A stretch of 64,000 bases of DNA from positions 9,304,388 to 9,368,387 of the forward strand of contig OZ025219.1 of assembly GCA_964019055.1 (NCBI GenBank). Reading direction: 5' to 3'. The notes under the pieces were generated by a model, which saw only the letters and a program-made list of their open reading frames with translations, did no database searches and was not told the origin of the DNA. The first letter of the stretch is position 1; each line of letters opens with the position of its first letter. Position numbers and translations under genes: made by a program. Below, piece after piece: positions 36,169-51,099 of this stretch. Source of the DNA: Anthopleura xanthogrammica. Lineage: Eukaryota; Cnidaria; Anthozoa; Actiniaria; Actiniidae.

Positions 36169-36673
36169 TATATATTCTAACTCCCATACGTGCCCTTATA
36201 TAATTATTGCCCCCGAAACCCGAGGAGGCATGACAGGAGGCATATATTGGAGTCCCCGCGTATGTATGTAAGTATATATGTGACCAGGAAAAATCTCGAT
36301 GTCACAGTTTTTTACGACCGCGAAGGACCGCTGGGATTGTAACCTGAGCTGAGTGGCTTCAATAAATGCAGGCTCAATGAGTTTTGATTGGTTCGGAGAT
36401 CTAAATCATAACAACTTTAAAGTTAATGATTGACAAGTCTAGTTCGTATCTCAAGCAAGTCAAGCACAATAATGATTCCAGCCCGAGATTCGAGCACGTA
36501 TTCGTCATCTGTTCCGTTGGTTTGTTCAGGATTTTTTTGGGATTAGACCACATCGCTCGAGCATTTATGCCCAGGTTTGATGATATTTGCAGATTAAAGA
36601 AACGTTTGAGCTCAGTAGCGTGTTTAAATATTTCGGTATATGTAGATTCGAATTTTCAGACGGCCAGGGTTTT

Positions 36674-37529
36674 CTAGCCTCCTGCGCAGCCGCTGTGAGG
36701 CGCTTCCGGTTCCCGTCATTCCCCCACTAGCGTCTGCTCCAACTGGAACAACATTCCTTTCTATGAATTTGACCAATCAGAGAGAGCCCCACAAAAGCTT
36801 GTAGGTACGACCTTGACCTTGGCCGTCTTTCCCTAGAGAATGAACGTATGGATGACTATTATAGCAAGTAAGCCAGGATTTTTGTATAAATAAGTTCAAA
36901 ATTCATCAGAAAAAAGTCATTGATGCCGTACTAAAATAAAGACGTTTTTGAGGGCGTTTTTGTGAATCTTTCCTACTTGATGATATTGATTATCCTCGTC
37001 ATTGAAATACTAATCACGCTCGTTTAAAAGTATTAAAATTACTGAGCTACAATGTACAAGTAAATAAACCCTACGGGCTGTCTCTCTTCTACTATTCCTC
37101 GGTCCATCACAATATAATGTAGGACTAAATGTTAATATATTTGAACTTTTCACGAGTACTTTTATGAATACTAAACACACCGCATTCCGAGAAATCTACT
37201 CTCGTTTACAGAGTTTAAATCACTAATTCCTTCGGTTACAGTTAAACCACTAAACCAGTGAAATATAGATATTAGACTAATACACTTTAGTAGACCCTAA
37301 TTTCATTGTATATTTGACAATCTAGCAATCATTATCTCACAGGTTTAGCAACTTCACTAACACTATAAACAGCAACGGCTACTCAAAATAGAAAATTTGC
37401 ATATTACCTAGCGATTTGATTGGCTAATAGAAAACAATGTAGAAAGGAATGTTGTTCCAGTTGGAGCAGACGCTAGTGGGGGAATGACGGGAACCGGAAG
37501 CGCCTCACAGCGGCTGCGCAGGAGGCTAG
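36674..37529. mobile_element. 856-base TIR transposon (U2)
   Basis: Copy of 17364-18219; the 89-base arms are still perfect. One interior substitution (CTTGTAGG against CTTGTGGG). Confidence 0.9.
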
Positions 37530-38244
37530 GGTTTTCGGGTATTTTGGTATCAGGGCATTTTCAACCCCGGTTCTAAAGAGATTTGCTCCAGTACTAAATG
37601 ATCAGTGATTTAGAGAATGAAGACAAGTTGAACTACATTTGTAAACGAATTTGTGTAGAAAATTTGCAAATTTGGTCGTTGAAGGGAACAGTCAAGTAGT
37701 TCATTTCTTTTCCTTGGACTGCTGTAGTCAGAACGTCAAAAGGTCAAAATGAGGAGTAACCGCGTTACACGCGCACGCGTAACGCAACGCCTTTTGTCAG
37801 CGTGAAAATCGTAACTTTTCAACTTTCCGAGAAAGTTGCATTTTTATTTTATTTTAAAGAAATTTTTTGATCTGCCATACATCCTCTCTATATATATTCA
37901 GAACCATAGCTTGGGCTACCTGTGTTTTTATGCATGGTTTATTAAAGTTTAATAAAATTCCCATCCCTTAACAGTATCTTTCAGTTAGTAAATCACAGCG
38001 GGGGCATCTTAGTGTTAACTATAACCAGATAACTAGTATACTATACACAGGAACTTTGTTTGTTTGGGCTGCCTGTGGAGAGTCATATGAGTCACTTTTC
38101 CGGCTTTAGAAAACGAAACTGTTGCAGTACCTTCACACACGAACCGTTTTTGGCTATAAATAGAAGCTAATCAAAGTCTTCTATCTCCTGCGTGATTTGT
38201 AAATAAGACCAAAATACTGATGGAAACGTAACTTTTGTATTATG

Positions 38245-38840
38245 AATTAGCAGGAATAGCGGTAGAATTAGAGCCGTGAAGACAGTAAACCCGAGCAGAC
38301 ATGTTGGAACTAAAAAAATAGCATGAAACCAAAGAGAATGTTCTCTCGTATGAAATAAAAGATTTGTAACAGTAGGACTTTTGACGAGAAAATCGTCCAA
38401 CATCGAGTGAAATTCTTAGACGGAAATTACATGATAACGAAGTGAAAAACCACACTGACTATTGAGCCGTACAGAGTTAAATTTAAACAGAAAACTTATG
38501 AATTGCGGAAATTTATATCAACCTTACCTAAATGATCCAGACAAGATGAAGAAAAATGGCTTTTCAGCAAAACGGATACAACAACGATTAACAGAGCCCG
38601 GAACAGAGCTGAACTAAGGAAATACGCAGTTCGAAAGAATCGGCTTTGAAATGATACCTGCAGTCAGCCCATCCCTTTTCCAAGAAAAATCTTGTATTGT
38701 CTGCACCAAATCTCTTCCTCCAGTCCACACTACAGGAAGCCCAAGCGCTTAGTTTCCAATAGTGGTAGTGATAGCGATTTTCAACTTTGAGATCGAATAG
38801 ATAAAAGATGTGGTTGCAAATTCGTCTTGTGCAACATCAC
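38245..38840 (-). promoter_or_regulatory. Promoter/5'-exon module B across the U2/U3 junction
   Basis: Copy of 18935-19530, donor edge 38528; presumed start of the U2 deaminase-like gene. Confidence 0.5.
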
Positions 38841-39003
38841 CATTATTTAGATGTCTTGTACGGTCTGGTCAGGGTGTGGGTGTTTGTATTAAATCTTAGT
38901 TTTAAAAAATGTTTTTTTCTCTCCATATTTTCCTTGTCTGGAAGCAAAGTGATGCTTTTTTTTTTGCTTCGGCGATTTGGACAAGGTTTTTTCTTTTGTC
39001 TAT

Positions 39004-39178
39004 GGGAAGTTCCCTCCATGCGCCATCTTGCCAAGTAGCCGTGGTTTGGCATCGAAGCGAAAAATGAGGTAACCTTTTTTAACGCCATTCACGTCTCTAT
39101 CATTGCAAGGTCACCTCATGTCTCGCTTCGTTGCCAAGGCACGGCTACTTTTCAAGATGGCGCAAGGAACTGTGAAAA
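39004..39178. mobile_element. Hairpin/MITE-like element (U3)
   Basis: Copy of 362-536. Confidence 0.7.
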
Positions 39179-39191
39179 GGGACTATTTAGC

Positions 39192-39468
39192 AGTGGCGTA
39201 GCAGTAGCCTGGGGGGGGGGGGGGATCCGATGTGAAAGGGGCGGGGATGCCCGTCGTACCTTTTTGGGGTTAATTTTCGTTGTGGTACCCTTAAGGTGTT
39301 CAAACGAAAAACTAATTGAAATGCTGTAAAATTAGCGTCATTTGGTACCATTTAGGGGTGTAGCTTGTGATTTTTATGACTACGAGAAAGAGAATTTTGG
39401 TACCTTTTAGGGGTCATTTTCCGAAACGAGCATCCCCACCCTTCTATATATGGGAGTTCCCCACTGCC
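39192..39468. mobile_element. Poly-G-headed non-autonomous element (U3)
   Basis: Copy of 551-830 with the shortest G-run, 14 (39211-39224). Confidence 0.5.
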
Positions 39469-40221
39469 CTCGGGAGCGGTAGTGCTCTCGCCTTTTACCT
39501 CTGGGGTATCGGGTTCCATTCTGGGCAAGCATTACATGCAAGTAGAGGTCATAACAACAACAAACAAACAAACAAACGCTTTTCACTAGTACTAACATCA
39601 GTTCCCATGTGTAGCCACACTCCTCTCTGATCATTGCCTTGTTTCAAAGGTACATGATTGAAAGTCACGAGTGCTGGGAGTTGGGATATGAAAACTTTTT
39701 TGGGATTAGAATTTACAAAATGGAACAGAATTAACATTTTACTTTCCAGTGAGTTAGTTGTAGTCGTCGAAGCGACAGAGCAGAAAACCCGTTTTTGTCC
39801 TCTCGTTATAAGGACAGCTAAATGTCTTAAGCTCAATATTTTGTAAACACGCTCTTTTAGGGCCAAAAAACAAAATTTGAAATGCGACCAAAATTTAGTG
39901 AATGCGGTTTAGACATATGCCTTGAACTTTGGGAGAGGTGATATTTTGATCAGCAGAAAAACTGACATTTCCGTAACTATCTCCAAGTAGCTTTACTCCA
40001 GTTCGACAGCTATATATAGGATTTTCAGTGTCACGATGTTGGAGCAACAGTGACATAAATATAATGAAACGCTTATACTTTTGCAGTACACTGCCAGTTA
40101 TTATAAAAAATCAAGTTTTGTAGCCCTTGTCGTTTTTGTGCTCATCGAAGCTCCTTATTTTCATGTTAGCGATGTCCAATTCTTGAATCAAATGAGATTA
40201 TCGTTGCCTTTATTGCTGTAT

Positions 40222-40366
40222 TAGAGTGCATTCAGTAAAAGCGTGAAACACTAATTACTAAATTGTGCAAAATAGTGCTAGCTGAACAAAAGAAAACAAA
40301 AGAATTAGCATAAAATAGTACAAAATAGTGTTACTAATGTTTCATGCTTTTACTGAATGCACTCTA
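40222..40366. mobile_element. Short MITE with TAGAGTGCATTCAG ends (U3)
   Basis: Copy of 1584-1728. Confidence 0.7.
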
Positions 40367-40458
40367 CATTACATCATTACACAAACTATCACTTATTCAG
40401 TATAAACCCCCGTATAAACCTAATAGTAAATGCACTCTTACTATTAAATTGCCTTAAA

Positions 40459-40906
40459 ACATCTGACTATATTTTCAGTATAGATTCTACATGAGGTGAG
40501 CCGTTGACTGGCCAGAAAAAAATATATGGTTTGAGTGATGCGTCTTCAGTGAAGTCATAAAGGTTTCTCCATGCCATATGCTAATGACTGTGACATAAGG
40601 GGAGTCATCATTTAACATACAAAACTTAACTGCGACAGATAAATTGAGTTTGGAATGCATCATTGTTTTACCTTTAACTCTCATACAAATTATTGAAAAT
40701 TAGTTTTCACATAGTAGCCATTGTTTCGAATTACAAGCAACAACTAATAAACATAAATGACTCCCCTGACGTTACAGTCATTAGCATATGGCATGGGAAA
40801 ACCTTTATGATAACTTCAAAACGCATCAGTCAAACTGTATAATTGTTTTGGGCCACACAACAGCTCACCTCATGTAGAATCTATACTGAGAATATTGTCA
40901 GATGTG
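40459..40906. mobile_element. Long imperfect palindrome (U3)
   Basis: Copy of 1821-2268. Confidence 0.75.
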
Positions 40907-41733
40907 TCATAGGCACTTTTATGAGTGTTTATGTTTATGTTAAGAGGGGAAGTCAGCAAAAATCGAACATACGCCGGCAACAGTCAAAAATTCGATTTCG
41001 CTCATATTTTGGTATTAGGTAGGCCTATATGCGAGATATATCATGGTATGTTTCATTTGTCGAAATATGGCTTCATTTCCGAGAAAAACGAGAAAAACAA
41101 ATTTGTCAATAATTGACCCTTTGAGAGAGCCAAAATGTACTCCAACTTCGGGGGGCTTGCGTGCCTTTGCAAAACTATCAACATGTTTAATTCTTAAACA
41201 ACTGTTTTATATGATGTTTTAACTTTAAAAAGCTGAAATTTCATTGTCTTCCAATAAATTTATAACGGTGAAAAAAATTTATTTACCAGGGTACCTTTGA
41301 CGCCTTGTGAAAAGTAACGAATTTTCAAAAAATGTTTTCACCGTGTGCTAAATAAAATAAAAGACCGATATTAAGAAAATGAAAGGTCGAAATAATATTC
41401 TAACCGTGACTGAAAGCTTTTTTGGGGGTTTTTGTTCTGCGACGAGAAGAATGTGTTTGGTGATCCACGTGTTTGTACCGTACATGAAGTACCTAAATCT
41501 AAAGCATCGCAATCAAGTTTACATTTTAAGATATTGAACATGACCTCATTATTGCTCGAGTTTTGCAAACTTGATAAGAGAAGAGAAGAAAAGAGAAAGA
41601 TAGCATAATATTGATATCCTAAGAATCGAACTATGCCGACTAATTTGAATAACTATTGTTCTCGACTGACTATCCTCTCATGTAAAAACACTTTCATATG
41701 TCCACGTGAACATGAGTCCAGAACAATAGTAAT

Positions 41734-41978
41734 TCAAGTTGGTCGCCATGCGTTTTGTTGGTCGATGATTTTTGAAACTAAACAAAAGTGACATAAAATA
41801 ATTAAGGCAACTAGAAAAAAAAAAAAGAACATGAAACAGATAACCAAATCGAAAGCATTATTAGCTCCATGATTTCCCCCTCCACCACCATGGTGTTCGA
41901 CAACTTGGTTAGACATAATACGTTCAATAACAGTAACGGTTTCTCCGACAACTGGGATTGATTGTGCGGCACCCACTC
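41734..41978 (-). pseudogene. Decayed leader paralogue (U3)
   Basis: Translation identical to those in U1 and U2, again with GTG at the start position. Confidence 0.6.
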
Positions 41979-42210
41979 CTGTAAACACAGAACTGAAACA
42001 TTTGGATACTTTCAGTAAACTAGTGGGTTTTATTTATACACATGTTATTAAACCAAATGCAATGGTCGATGATTGAAACTGACGCCCCCTGAATTCGTTC
42101 ATCTTGTGAATTTTCTATTTGAAAGGCTGCATTTTACTTGGTTATTTTACCTCACCAATACACCGATCCCGGCTTTGCTTTAGTGACTACCGAACAATGG
42201 GTAGTTTACT

Positions 42211-42553
42211 CAGTAGACCTTTTTGCTCTATCACTATTTTCGACTTCGTGCGCTTTAAGAACAATAGGTGCAATCAAAGATTGTACGACATTTCAACATC
42301 TTTAGAATTTGAACAAAAGATGCTTGTATTTCATTGTTGTTGAACAATAGTTGTAGTCAGGCCATAATTTCAACATTCGTAAGTGTTGTGCATTGGTATG
42401 GCCCGACTCGTTGTTAATCAAAACAATGAAATACAAGCAACTTTTGTTCAAATTCTAAAGATGTTCAAATTCCGTAGAATCTTTGTTCTCACCTATTGTT
42501 TTTAGAGTGCACGAAGTCGAAAATAGTGTTAGAGCAAAAAGCTCTAGTGGAAT
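42211..42553. mobile_element. Palindromic element (U3)
   Basis: Copy of 3573-3915. Confidence 0.65.
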
Positions 42554-43173
42554 ATAGAATGTCCGACAAACAAACTCGACTCTAGAAGTATTTTTAGTAG
42601 CTGTCGATATTTTTCTTAATGTACCTTTAGAATGCATTTATTCTAAGACAGACATTTACGATTTTCAGCACTCGGTGTCTGTTCCATGCTGTATATCAAA
42701 AACACGTTTTAGCTTGTCTGACATAGCAACAGTAACTAGGGAGGTAAAACAATGAACTCGGGATCGGTGAATTGACAATTGACGTTCGCCCCTTCAACTT
42801 AATGTATATTGCGATATATTGGTTGTAAAGCATGGCATTTAGATGGCTTACTGGGTTTTCCCTTCCCCAACAAGTTTAACTTTGTACATGGTTATACTTA
42901 CAGGTAAATATGTGTAGTGCTTTTTTACTTGGATCTTTTTCCTCACCGATTACCAATCGCCGTTCGTCCCTTCAACCTTTTCAAGATTCAAGATTCGATG
43001 ATATGTTGCTGTTGTAGTCGATTTTGCTTGCTTGGTTTCCTTTGGTGTTTGTTTAACCTATTTGACCAATCAGAGCTTATTTCTATGTTATTTTCCGATT
43101 TTCATGAGGAGGCTCTGGGTACGAGAATGGAAAAAAAGTAAAACACTTAAATAGGGAGTTATCATTATTTACC

Positions 43174-43408
43174 GGGGGGGGGGGGGGGGGGGAGAGGGGG
43201 GCACTAGAATGGTGGTAAAGCCCTTTGGAAAAAAGGAGACCCTCCCTTGACATATGAAGGAAAAATACGTGACCCTCCCTGAGGCAGGATGTAAAATTTT
43301 ATGACCCTTTCCCAACTTTAGATCTCAACCAAAAAAAGTGGCCCTCCCCAAACTTGAATGCAAAAAGCTATAACCCTCCCCCAAATTCTAGTGCCCCCCC
43401 CCCCCCCC
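43174..43408. mobile_element. Poly-G/poly-C bounded element (U3)
   Basis: Copy of 4536-4770 with 19 G and 15 C. Confidence 0.65.
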
Positions 43409-43743
43409 ACGAATAACGACTGAAACAAGTATATATTACAGCAAGTTATAGCGTAAAACATTTTGTTTTATATTTACATATAACTAACTCTCCTAACTAC
43501 CGTACACGCCCTTTTATACCACACACTGCAGCAGGGGCGTTAGCATGTTCAATTGAAGACTGCGAAGACTGCGAACTTTGGAAATAATGAGCTTCGTAAA
43601 TATTTTTTTTCGGATCTTAAAACGTCAAATATTCTAAAATAAATACAACCAAAAGGAAGAGGAATACCTATTCTTTCGATGAAAAATGCTGACCAAAAAT
43701 ATAGACAAGTGATTTAACTGTACGATGCGCTTATTTTTACACT

Positions 43744-44435
<692 letters not shown>

Positions 44436-47349
44436 TAATGCTTATATATCGCTATTTAACAATAGAAGATCAATAGCGCTTTTAGTCTTTGACTTTGAGT
44501 TAGTAGAGGGAACTGGTTAGGAGATCCGGCAAACTTCAAAGGGGCATGTTATCGTTATGGTTTTGGCTCTGTCACGTGACTCTGACCGTGCACACAACAT
44601 TCCAGACGATCGATAATCAAAGAGTAAACAGAGACGTCCCCTCTACTAACTCTGCTTTGACAAGATCCATGATGTAACTGGGCGCTAAACCATGTATGGC
44701 TTTAAAAGTCATAAGAAGGATTTTGAAGTGGATACGTGCTTGAATGGGAAGCCAGTGTAGGTCAAATAGTATCGGAGTAATGTGAGAAAGTTTCCCAACA
44801 TCTTTCACTAATCTTGCAGCTGCATTCTGGACACGCTGTAGTTTTGCGATTTGCTCTTTGGGAAGGCCAAAATACAGACTGTTGCAATAGTCAAGCCTGC
44901 TTGTGACAAAAGCATGTACTAATGTGAGAAGTGACTTGGCAGAAAGGTATGGCTTGATTCGGCGAATGTTATGTAGATGGAAAAAGGCAGATTTACAAGT
45001 GTTGGTGATTTGTTCCGACATATTCAGATTCGAGTTAAGCCAACAGCCAAGATTCTTGACGGTTGTGCTGGAATTTACAACCGAGTTGCCAATTTTAAGC
45101 GTTAATGGATTAAGTTTTGCTAGTTGCTGTCGCGTACCAATTAGAATAAATTCTGTCTTAGCGTTATTGAGCATGAGCTTGTCATTCTCCATCCAATTCT
45201 TTATTCTTCCAATGCAATCCTCCATGACTTTTACTGCATTTTCATACGATAGTCCATCTGGTTTGAAGCTAATATAGAGCTGCGTGTCGTCTGCATAGCA
45301 ATGTGCTGTAGTAGGACTGTTGCAGATAACCTTGAACAGTTTTGATGCGTACAAGATAAAGAGTAGAGGGCCAAGGCAAGAGCCCTGGGGAACTCCACTA
45401 TCCAGCTCAAAACGATTGGAAAATGTTCTATCGATGAAAACACGCTGGCCCCTATTACTGAGGTATGATTGAAACCAATCTAGGGCAGTGCCTCCAATTC
45501 CAATTTCCTCAGACAGACGTTTGATAAGAACATCATGACTAATAGTGTCAAATGCTGCACTCAAATCAAGCATAACCAACAGAGTAACCTCTTGAGAATT
45601 CATCTTAGTCAATATATCATTAGTTACTTTAAGAAGAGCCGTCTCAGTGCTGTGGAATTCACGATAGGAAGACTGGAGTACAGGATACATGGAGTTTTCC
45701 ATGAGATGGGTATGTGTTTGTTCATAGACTGCTTTCTCTGTAAGTTTTGAGATATATTTCAAGTTGCTGAGTGGTCGATAGTTCTTGAGCAATAAATCCA
45801 AGCCAGGTTTTTTCAGGACTGGGTTTACCTGAGCACACTTCCAGTCATCAGCAAATTGGCCAGACTGTAGAGATAAGTTGATGGTTTTGGTGATGGCAGG
45901 TAATAACACATCAGTGCACTCAAGAACAAGGGCCGTAGGCATTGGATCGAGATTGCAGGTTTTTTTACTGACACGCCCAATAAGTTTGACGACATCATCT
46001 TCAGAGAGCAAAGAGAAATCATTCAGTCATGCTGTAATAGAATCAGCTATAATGGTGTCATGAAAGGTATCCGGTGTATCATTTCCAACAGAAACAAGCT
46101 TTGAGTGGATGGTATTGATCTTCTCAACAAAGAAGTTTCCCATCTTGTTAGCAAGCTCATACTTGTCATCAAATGGAGGGAAATTAGACCTATTATCACT
46201 TTGGTTGAGGAGCTTTTTCGTGGCCTCGAACAACCGGCGTTGATCCATGCTGTTTTCTTCGATGAATGATTGATAGTATTTACGTCGAGACTCATTCATC
46301 AGTTTGTTAGCTGAGTTCTTTTGGACTTTGTAGAGTAACATATCTTCGTTTTTACTAGTTCGTCTCCATTTGCGTTCAGCTTTCCTTTTTTCACGTCTCG
46401 CCACTTTTATCTCGTCAGTGAACCATGGTATTAAAGGTCTAGTCTTAATGACCTTAGTTCTTAAGGGCGCATGACGGTCCAAGGCATTTTCTAGAGTAGT
46501 ATTATAGCAATCTGCAATTTCCTCTAATGTATTGGGGGAATCACAGCAAAGGTCAGATTGAGCCAGTTCTTGACGTAGCTTAGCTTTGTCGATGCCTTTG
46601 GTCTTACGGTATGATATCTCTTTAACTTCAGGAGGTGGTTTTCCCAAAGTAAGATCACAGAGGACAGTCAGATGATCAGAGAAATAGTAGTCAGTGATAG
46701 GCTTGGAGCCAATGAGGGAGTCAGAGGCACGTGTGATAATCAGATCAAGAATATGACCAGAAATGTGTGTGGATTTGTCAACATGCTGTTCAAGACCCAT
46801 CGATTCAAGTAGGTCTGTAAGACGGATAGCGTCAGAGTCAAGGGCCGTGTCCATATGAATGTTAAAGTCACCAGTAATCAATAAGGGCTCAGAGCACATC
46901 ACTACATTTTCAAGGAAGGCGGCGAATTCATCAAAAAATACACGAGTAGTTACCGGATGATCCGTCGAGTAGGGAGGACGGTAGATCACAATCAGACTCA
47001 TTTTATTAGAGCCGTACTGAAGAAGCCATTCACAGAATTCAAAGGATCTGAGCTCACCACTGTCGATTTTTCGTGCATTTATGGTGTTCTTGAATAGCAA
47101 CGCACAGCCGCCCCCTTTTCTACCAGCACGTGTAGAGTCAAGTAGCTTGAAACCAGGTAGCGTAATTTCAGCCCTGTGTGCCATGTCATTCTGGGTTAAC
47201 CATGTCTCAGTTATTGCAATCAGATCGGCGCCAGTGGATGGAACATAACAGGCGAAGTTAGCAGTTTTGTTTTTTATAGATCTGGCATTCAGGGAACAAA
47301 GCCTTAGATGCCTTTTAGTTTTAGGGTGTGGTTGGTTAACAATCGAACG
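44436..47349 (-). mobile_element. CR1/L2-type LINE (U3)
   Basis: Copy of 5813-8726. Confidence 0.85.
44617..47349 (-). pseudogene. LINE ORF2, one in-frame stop (U3)
   Basis: As in U2: endonuclease and reverse transcriptase in one frame with the single shared TGA at 46027-46029. The translation agrees with U2 throughout. Confidence 0.9.
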
Positions 47350-48337
47350 CTATTAAATAAGGTTGCGCTTCAAAGGTTTAGGTCTCGTTGGTTGTTTAGC
47401 ATAATGTTTGATATTATAACAGGGATATTTGACTCAGATTCTTGAATACCAGGAAATACTTGATGTTGTGTAGGCCCTGGATTTTGACTGACGTCTCCCG
47501 ACAGCAGAATTAGCTGAAAAGCTAAAGTTATGATTAGAACGAAGCGCTTTTATAGACATGATAGCACAAGATGTCTGATTACTTGACAGCCAAAATGGAA
47601 GCCAAATCCAGTAGATAAACGTCTGTTGACAGCCATAACTTTAGATTGAGTGACAATTGATAGATTTAAATCATAATCAACCATCCAACATCCATAATAT
47701 TTGTACTAAATTTTTGATTAATATTGTGCGTTCAATTAATATTGTTGTGGAAATAACTTTATACTTTGTATTAGTATAAGCTAATATGCTTATGTAAAAA
47801 TATAATGTTAATATAGGGAAATAAAATTATTGATTAAAAAAAAATTTATTTGTGATTTTAAAATTACTATAATATTAACTAAATGTTAAATTAATTAAAT
47901 TAATTAATATCAAATTAAAATTAAAAATTAAAAATGTTATAGTACACTCGACAAAATTACAGATTAAAATGGAAAAATTTCAGAAAACTGTTCAATACAC
48001 ACATAGGAAGGCCTCAAATTATGATAACTAGACAAATTCAAGACGAAATAAATCATGTTTTGTAGTAGAAAGTCGTTTTTTTCTTTCTAGTTTTCGCCAA
48101 ACAATTTGAGTTGGAGTTTTGAATGTTCTCGTTTTACTACCTGTTGTCTTCTGTGGTTTTCTCGAAAAACAAATTCAACACCACAGCTACAATAAATGTA
48201 GAATAATGTAGAAAACAGCTAACAATAGTTTTAAAGCAAATTTCTTTCCGTTTAGCGAAAACACAGCGAGTAGAGGCTCGTTTTTTGTTTTGAAAATAGT
48301 TAAGATCAAATCTTACCGGCAAACTGTCGAGTAGTTG

Positions 48338-48630
48338 CACAGGTAGCCCAAGCAATCTACATGTACTTATATGGCAGCTTTGCAATGGTTTCATTGAAAA
48401 AAAACTGAAATTGCAATATATAATATAGGTGAGGAGAAAAAAAATAGTAAACTTCTTTTAATCGATCTGAAATTTCGTAGAGATGTTAAGAGTCAAGAGA
48501 ACAACACATTTTGCTAGTTTAAGATCATCTTATCCAAAATTTACAAAATTATTGCAATTTCAGTTTTTTTTCAATGAAACCATTGCAAAGCTGCCATATA
48601 AGTACATGTAGATTGCTTGGGCTACCTGTG
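48338..48630. mobile_element. 293-base MITE (U3)
   Basis: Copy of 9715-10007 with the same flanking duplication. Confidence 0.9.
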
Positions 48631-49323
48631 GTAGTTGTAGAGAGACGAATTCAGCTATTTATCACAGGTTAATTGATCCTAAGTTATCAATCCAGTCTTG
48701 AGATAAATAAATCTTCAGATAATTCACCATTCAAAGAAAATAGCAGCGAAATTCTTCAAGCTACAAGAGGGAATATAATATCCAAAGCACATGGTCTGAT
48801 CACTGGCGACTCGTTCACGGCAAGCTGTACTTCAAAACTTTTAACTTGAACGACATATTTGTCGCTTTTATCCCTTTTGATGTTGTCCAGCTAACTTGTT
48901 TTCAAAGAAAGTATTTTTGAAATTGTGTTTTTGCAGTTATTAGCAAATGCTAAGAGGAAAAAAACTTATTTTAGCGAACTGTAAACTCTCAACTTTCGCT
49001 TAGTTTTCGCACAGTACGTTTTCAAAGAAAAGTCGCTTCTTGATTCGCTGTTTAGCTGTCATTACTGTCATTCAATAGTTGTAAACATGCATTAAAATGG
49101 CTTTTTACTTGAGATGTAAAATTATTTTCTAGTATTTTGTAGTTCAAATCATACATAAAATACTAATCTAAAAAGGTTTTACAGCAACGTTAACACTTTC
49201 TATGCTGTTCTTGACTTAGCATACTTGGAGAAGGGTCGGTTATAGCAAAGGCAAATGAAGATGGATGAATGCCTTCGCTTCGCATGTTTTATAAAATTTT
49301 GTTGAGTGAACTATAAATAAAAA

Positions 49324-49480
49324 ATCGCACGACCTTCTCGTACAATTTGGAATTAATAGGCACTCGTAATGTTTTGAAAGTTCTTTAATTGCACTCGCCT
49401 AAAGGCTCGTGCAATTACAAGAACTTTCAAAACATTACTCGTACCTATTAATTTCCAAACTGTACTCGAGGTCGTGCGAT
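49324..49480. mobile_element. Near-perfect hairpin element (U3)
   Basis: Copy of 10701-10857 with the full left arm. Confidence 0.75.
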
Positions 49481-49598
49481 TTCCTATACAAATATAAAAT
49501 AATATATTTGTATACTTTTGTATACCTAAGTTTATTTAGTGAAATATGCAATAATGCAACTAAGAACTGAGACAGGTATATGTAAACAAGAGAAAGAA

Positions 49599-50181
49599 AA
49601 TTTAATTCAGTTTCAGTAGCACGAAATTCTTCACGCGCACAAGACGCACGTGAAAAAACAAGAATAGAAGGAGCGAGATGCAAATGAGATGCAAATCCGC
49701 AGAGTTAAAATTTATGGTCGATTGATCACAACAGCGAATTAATTAGCTAGTAAAATATTATTTACCAGAAAAGAAGAAGAGAGAGAGAGAGAGAGAAAAA
49801 AAAAGAAAGAACCTCAGGAAGATACAACCGAGAGAACTACAACAGAATAGATAGGTTATTGAGAATTAGAGATGCTGATTGAGAGCTTGATAATGATGAG
49901 TTTAGCTCATACAACTTCAAGAAAACCTCATGGCGGGAAAGAAAAGAATTAGAACAACACAGCTCACAGTAATAAATCCAACACTTTAAAGGGAGTCAGA
50001 AAAACCAGGAAAGAAAATAGGATGTAAATCAAATTGAGATTACCAGTAAAAGTTCACTTTCGGTATGAGTTGATGGTGTCTCAGTGACGATCGGCCTCCA
50101 TTCTTGTATCAGTGTCTACAAATCCACAAAACTCTTTAAAATCTGACCAAAACCAAAAAAAAAGAAATACAGAAGTCAGCA
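49599..50181. other. Unit-3-specific replacement segment
   Basis: 583 bases not found in U1 or U2, standing where they have the capsid/protease fragment, repeat copy B and the start of module A (U1 10976-12865). Purine-rich, with a (GA)n tract near 49784-49806 and A-runs. No gene, TIR or RNA recognised. Confidence 0.85.
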
Positions 50182-50650
50182 GTGAAGACAGTAAACCTGA
50201 GCAGACTGAAAAAATAGTATGAAACCATAGAGCAAAAAAAAAAAAAGAAAAAAAAAAAAAAGAACATGCTCTCTTGACTTTTGACGAGAAAATCGTCCAA
50301 CATCGAGTGAAATTCTAAATTTAAACAGAAAACTTTATAGCAACCTTACCTGAATGATCTAGACAAGATGAAGAAGAATGGCGTTTCTAGCAAAACGGCT
50401 TCAATAACGATTTACAGAGCTCTCCTACGGAACTACGCAGTTTTAAAAAATCCTTTGAAATTATCAGTCATTAATGACGTCACCCCTTTTCCAAAAAAAA
50501 ACAACGACTTGTATCGTACCAAGTCTCTTCCCCTAATCCGCACTACAGGAAGCCCAAGCGCTAAGTTTCCAATAGTGGTACTCATAGCGATTTTCCACTT
50601 TGAAATGAAAGAGATAAAGCTTTGGTTGCAAATTCGTCTTGTGCAATGCA
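50182..50650 (-). promoter_or_regulatory. Promoter/5'-exon module A, diverged (U3)
   Basis: Matches U1 from 12866 onward but with many substitutions and indels. The CRE-like TGACGTCA is kept (50474-50481) and the donor GTAAGGTTG is kept (exon edge 50350), while the surrounding sequence drifts. This supports functional importance of both. Confidence 0.5.
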
Positions 50651-51099
50651 CCTCAAGCTTTGTCAACCAACGCGCGCTGTTATGTTTCCAGAGAGGTTAA
50701 AATTGTCATAAACTGTACTCTGTTAATTCTATTTTTGTTTGGGACATTTTTGACATCATGTGTGACCGAGCGCGCGAAGGCATATTCGCAAACGAACATG
50801 TGATAGCAGAACAGGGCCTACACATTGTAAGTTTTTTCTTATTTTCTAGTCTTGCTTCAAATCTGGAACCAATATTTAGCCTATTTATCCATTCATTCAT
50901 GGTTTGTGAACCGCTAGGAATCGCTAGGAATCGCATGCAACAAGAATAATATAAAGATCGAATCTTCAAGTAAAGAGAAGTAGAACAATGTAAAAGTCGA
51001 ATGCAATAAATTCACGCACGTCGCACAGAAGCCAACGTTTACTGCCTTCACAGTCTTGGGTTTGATTCCTGGACTCAACATCACATACATTAGGGAATC

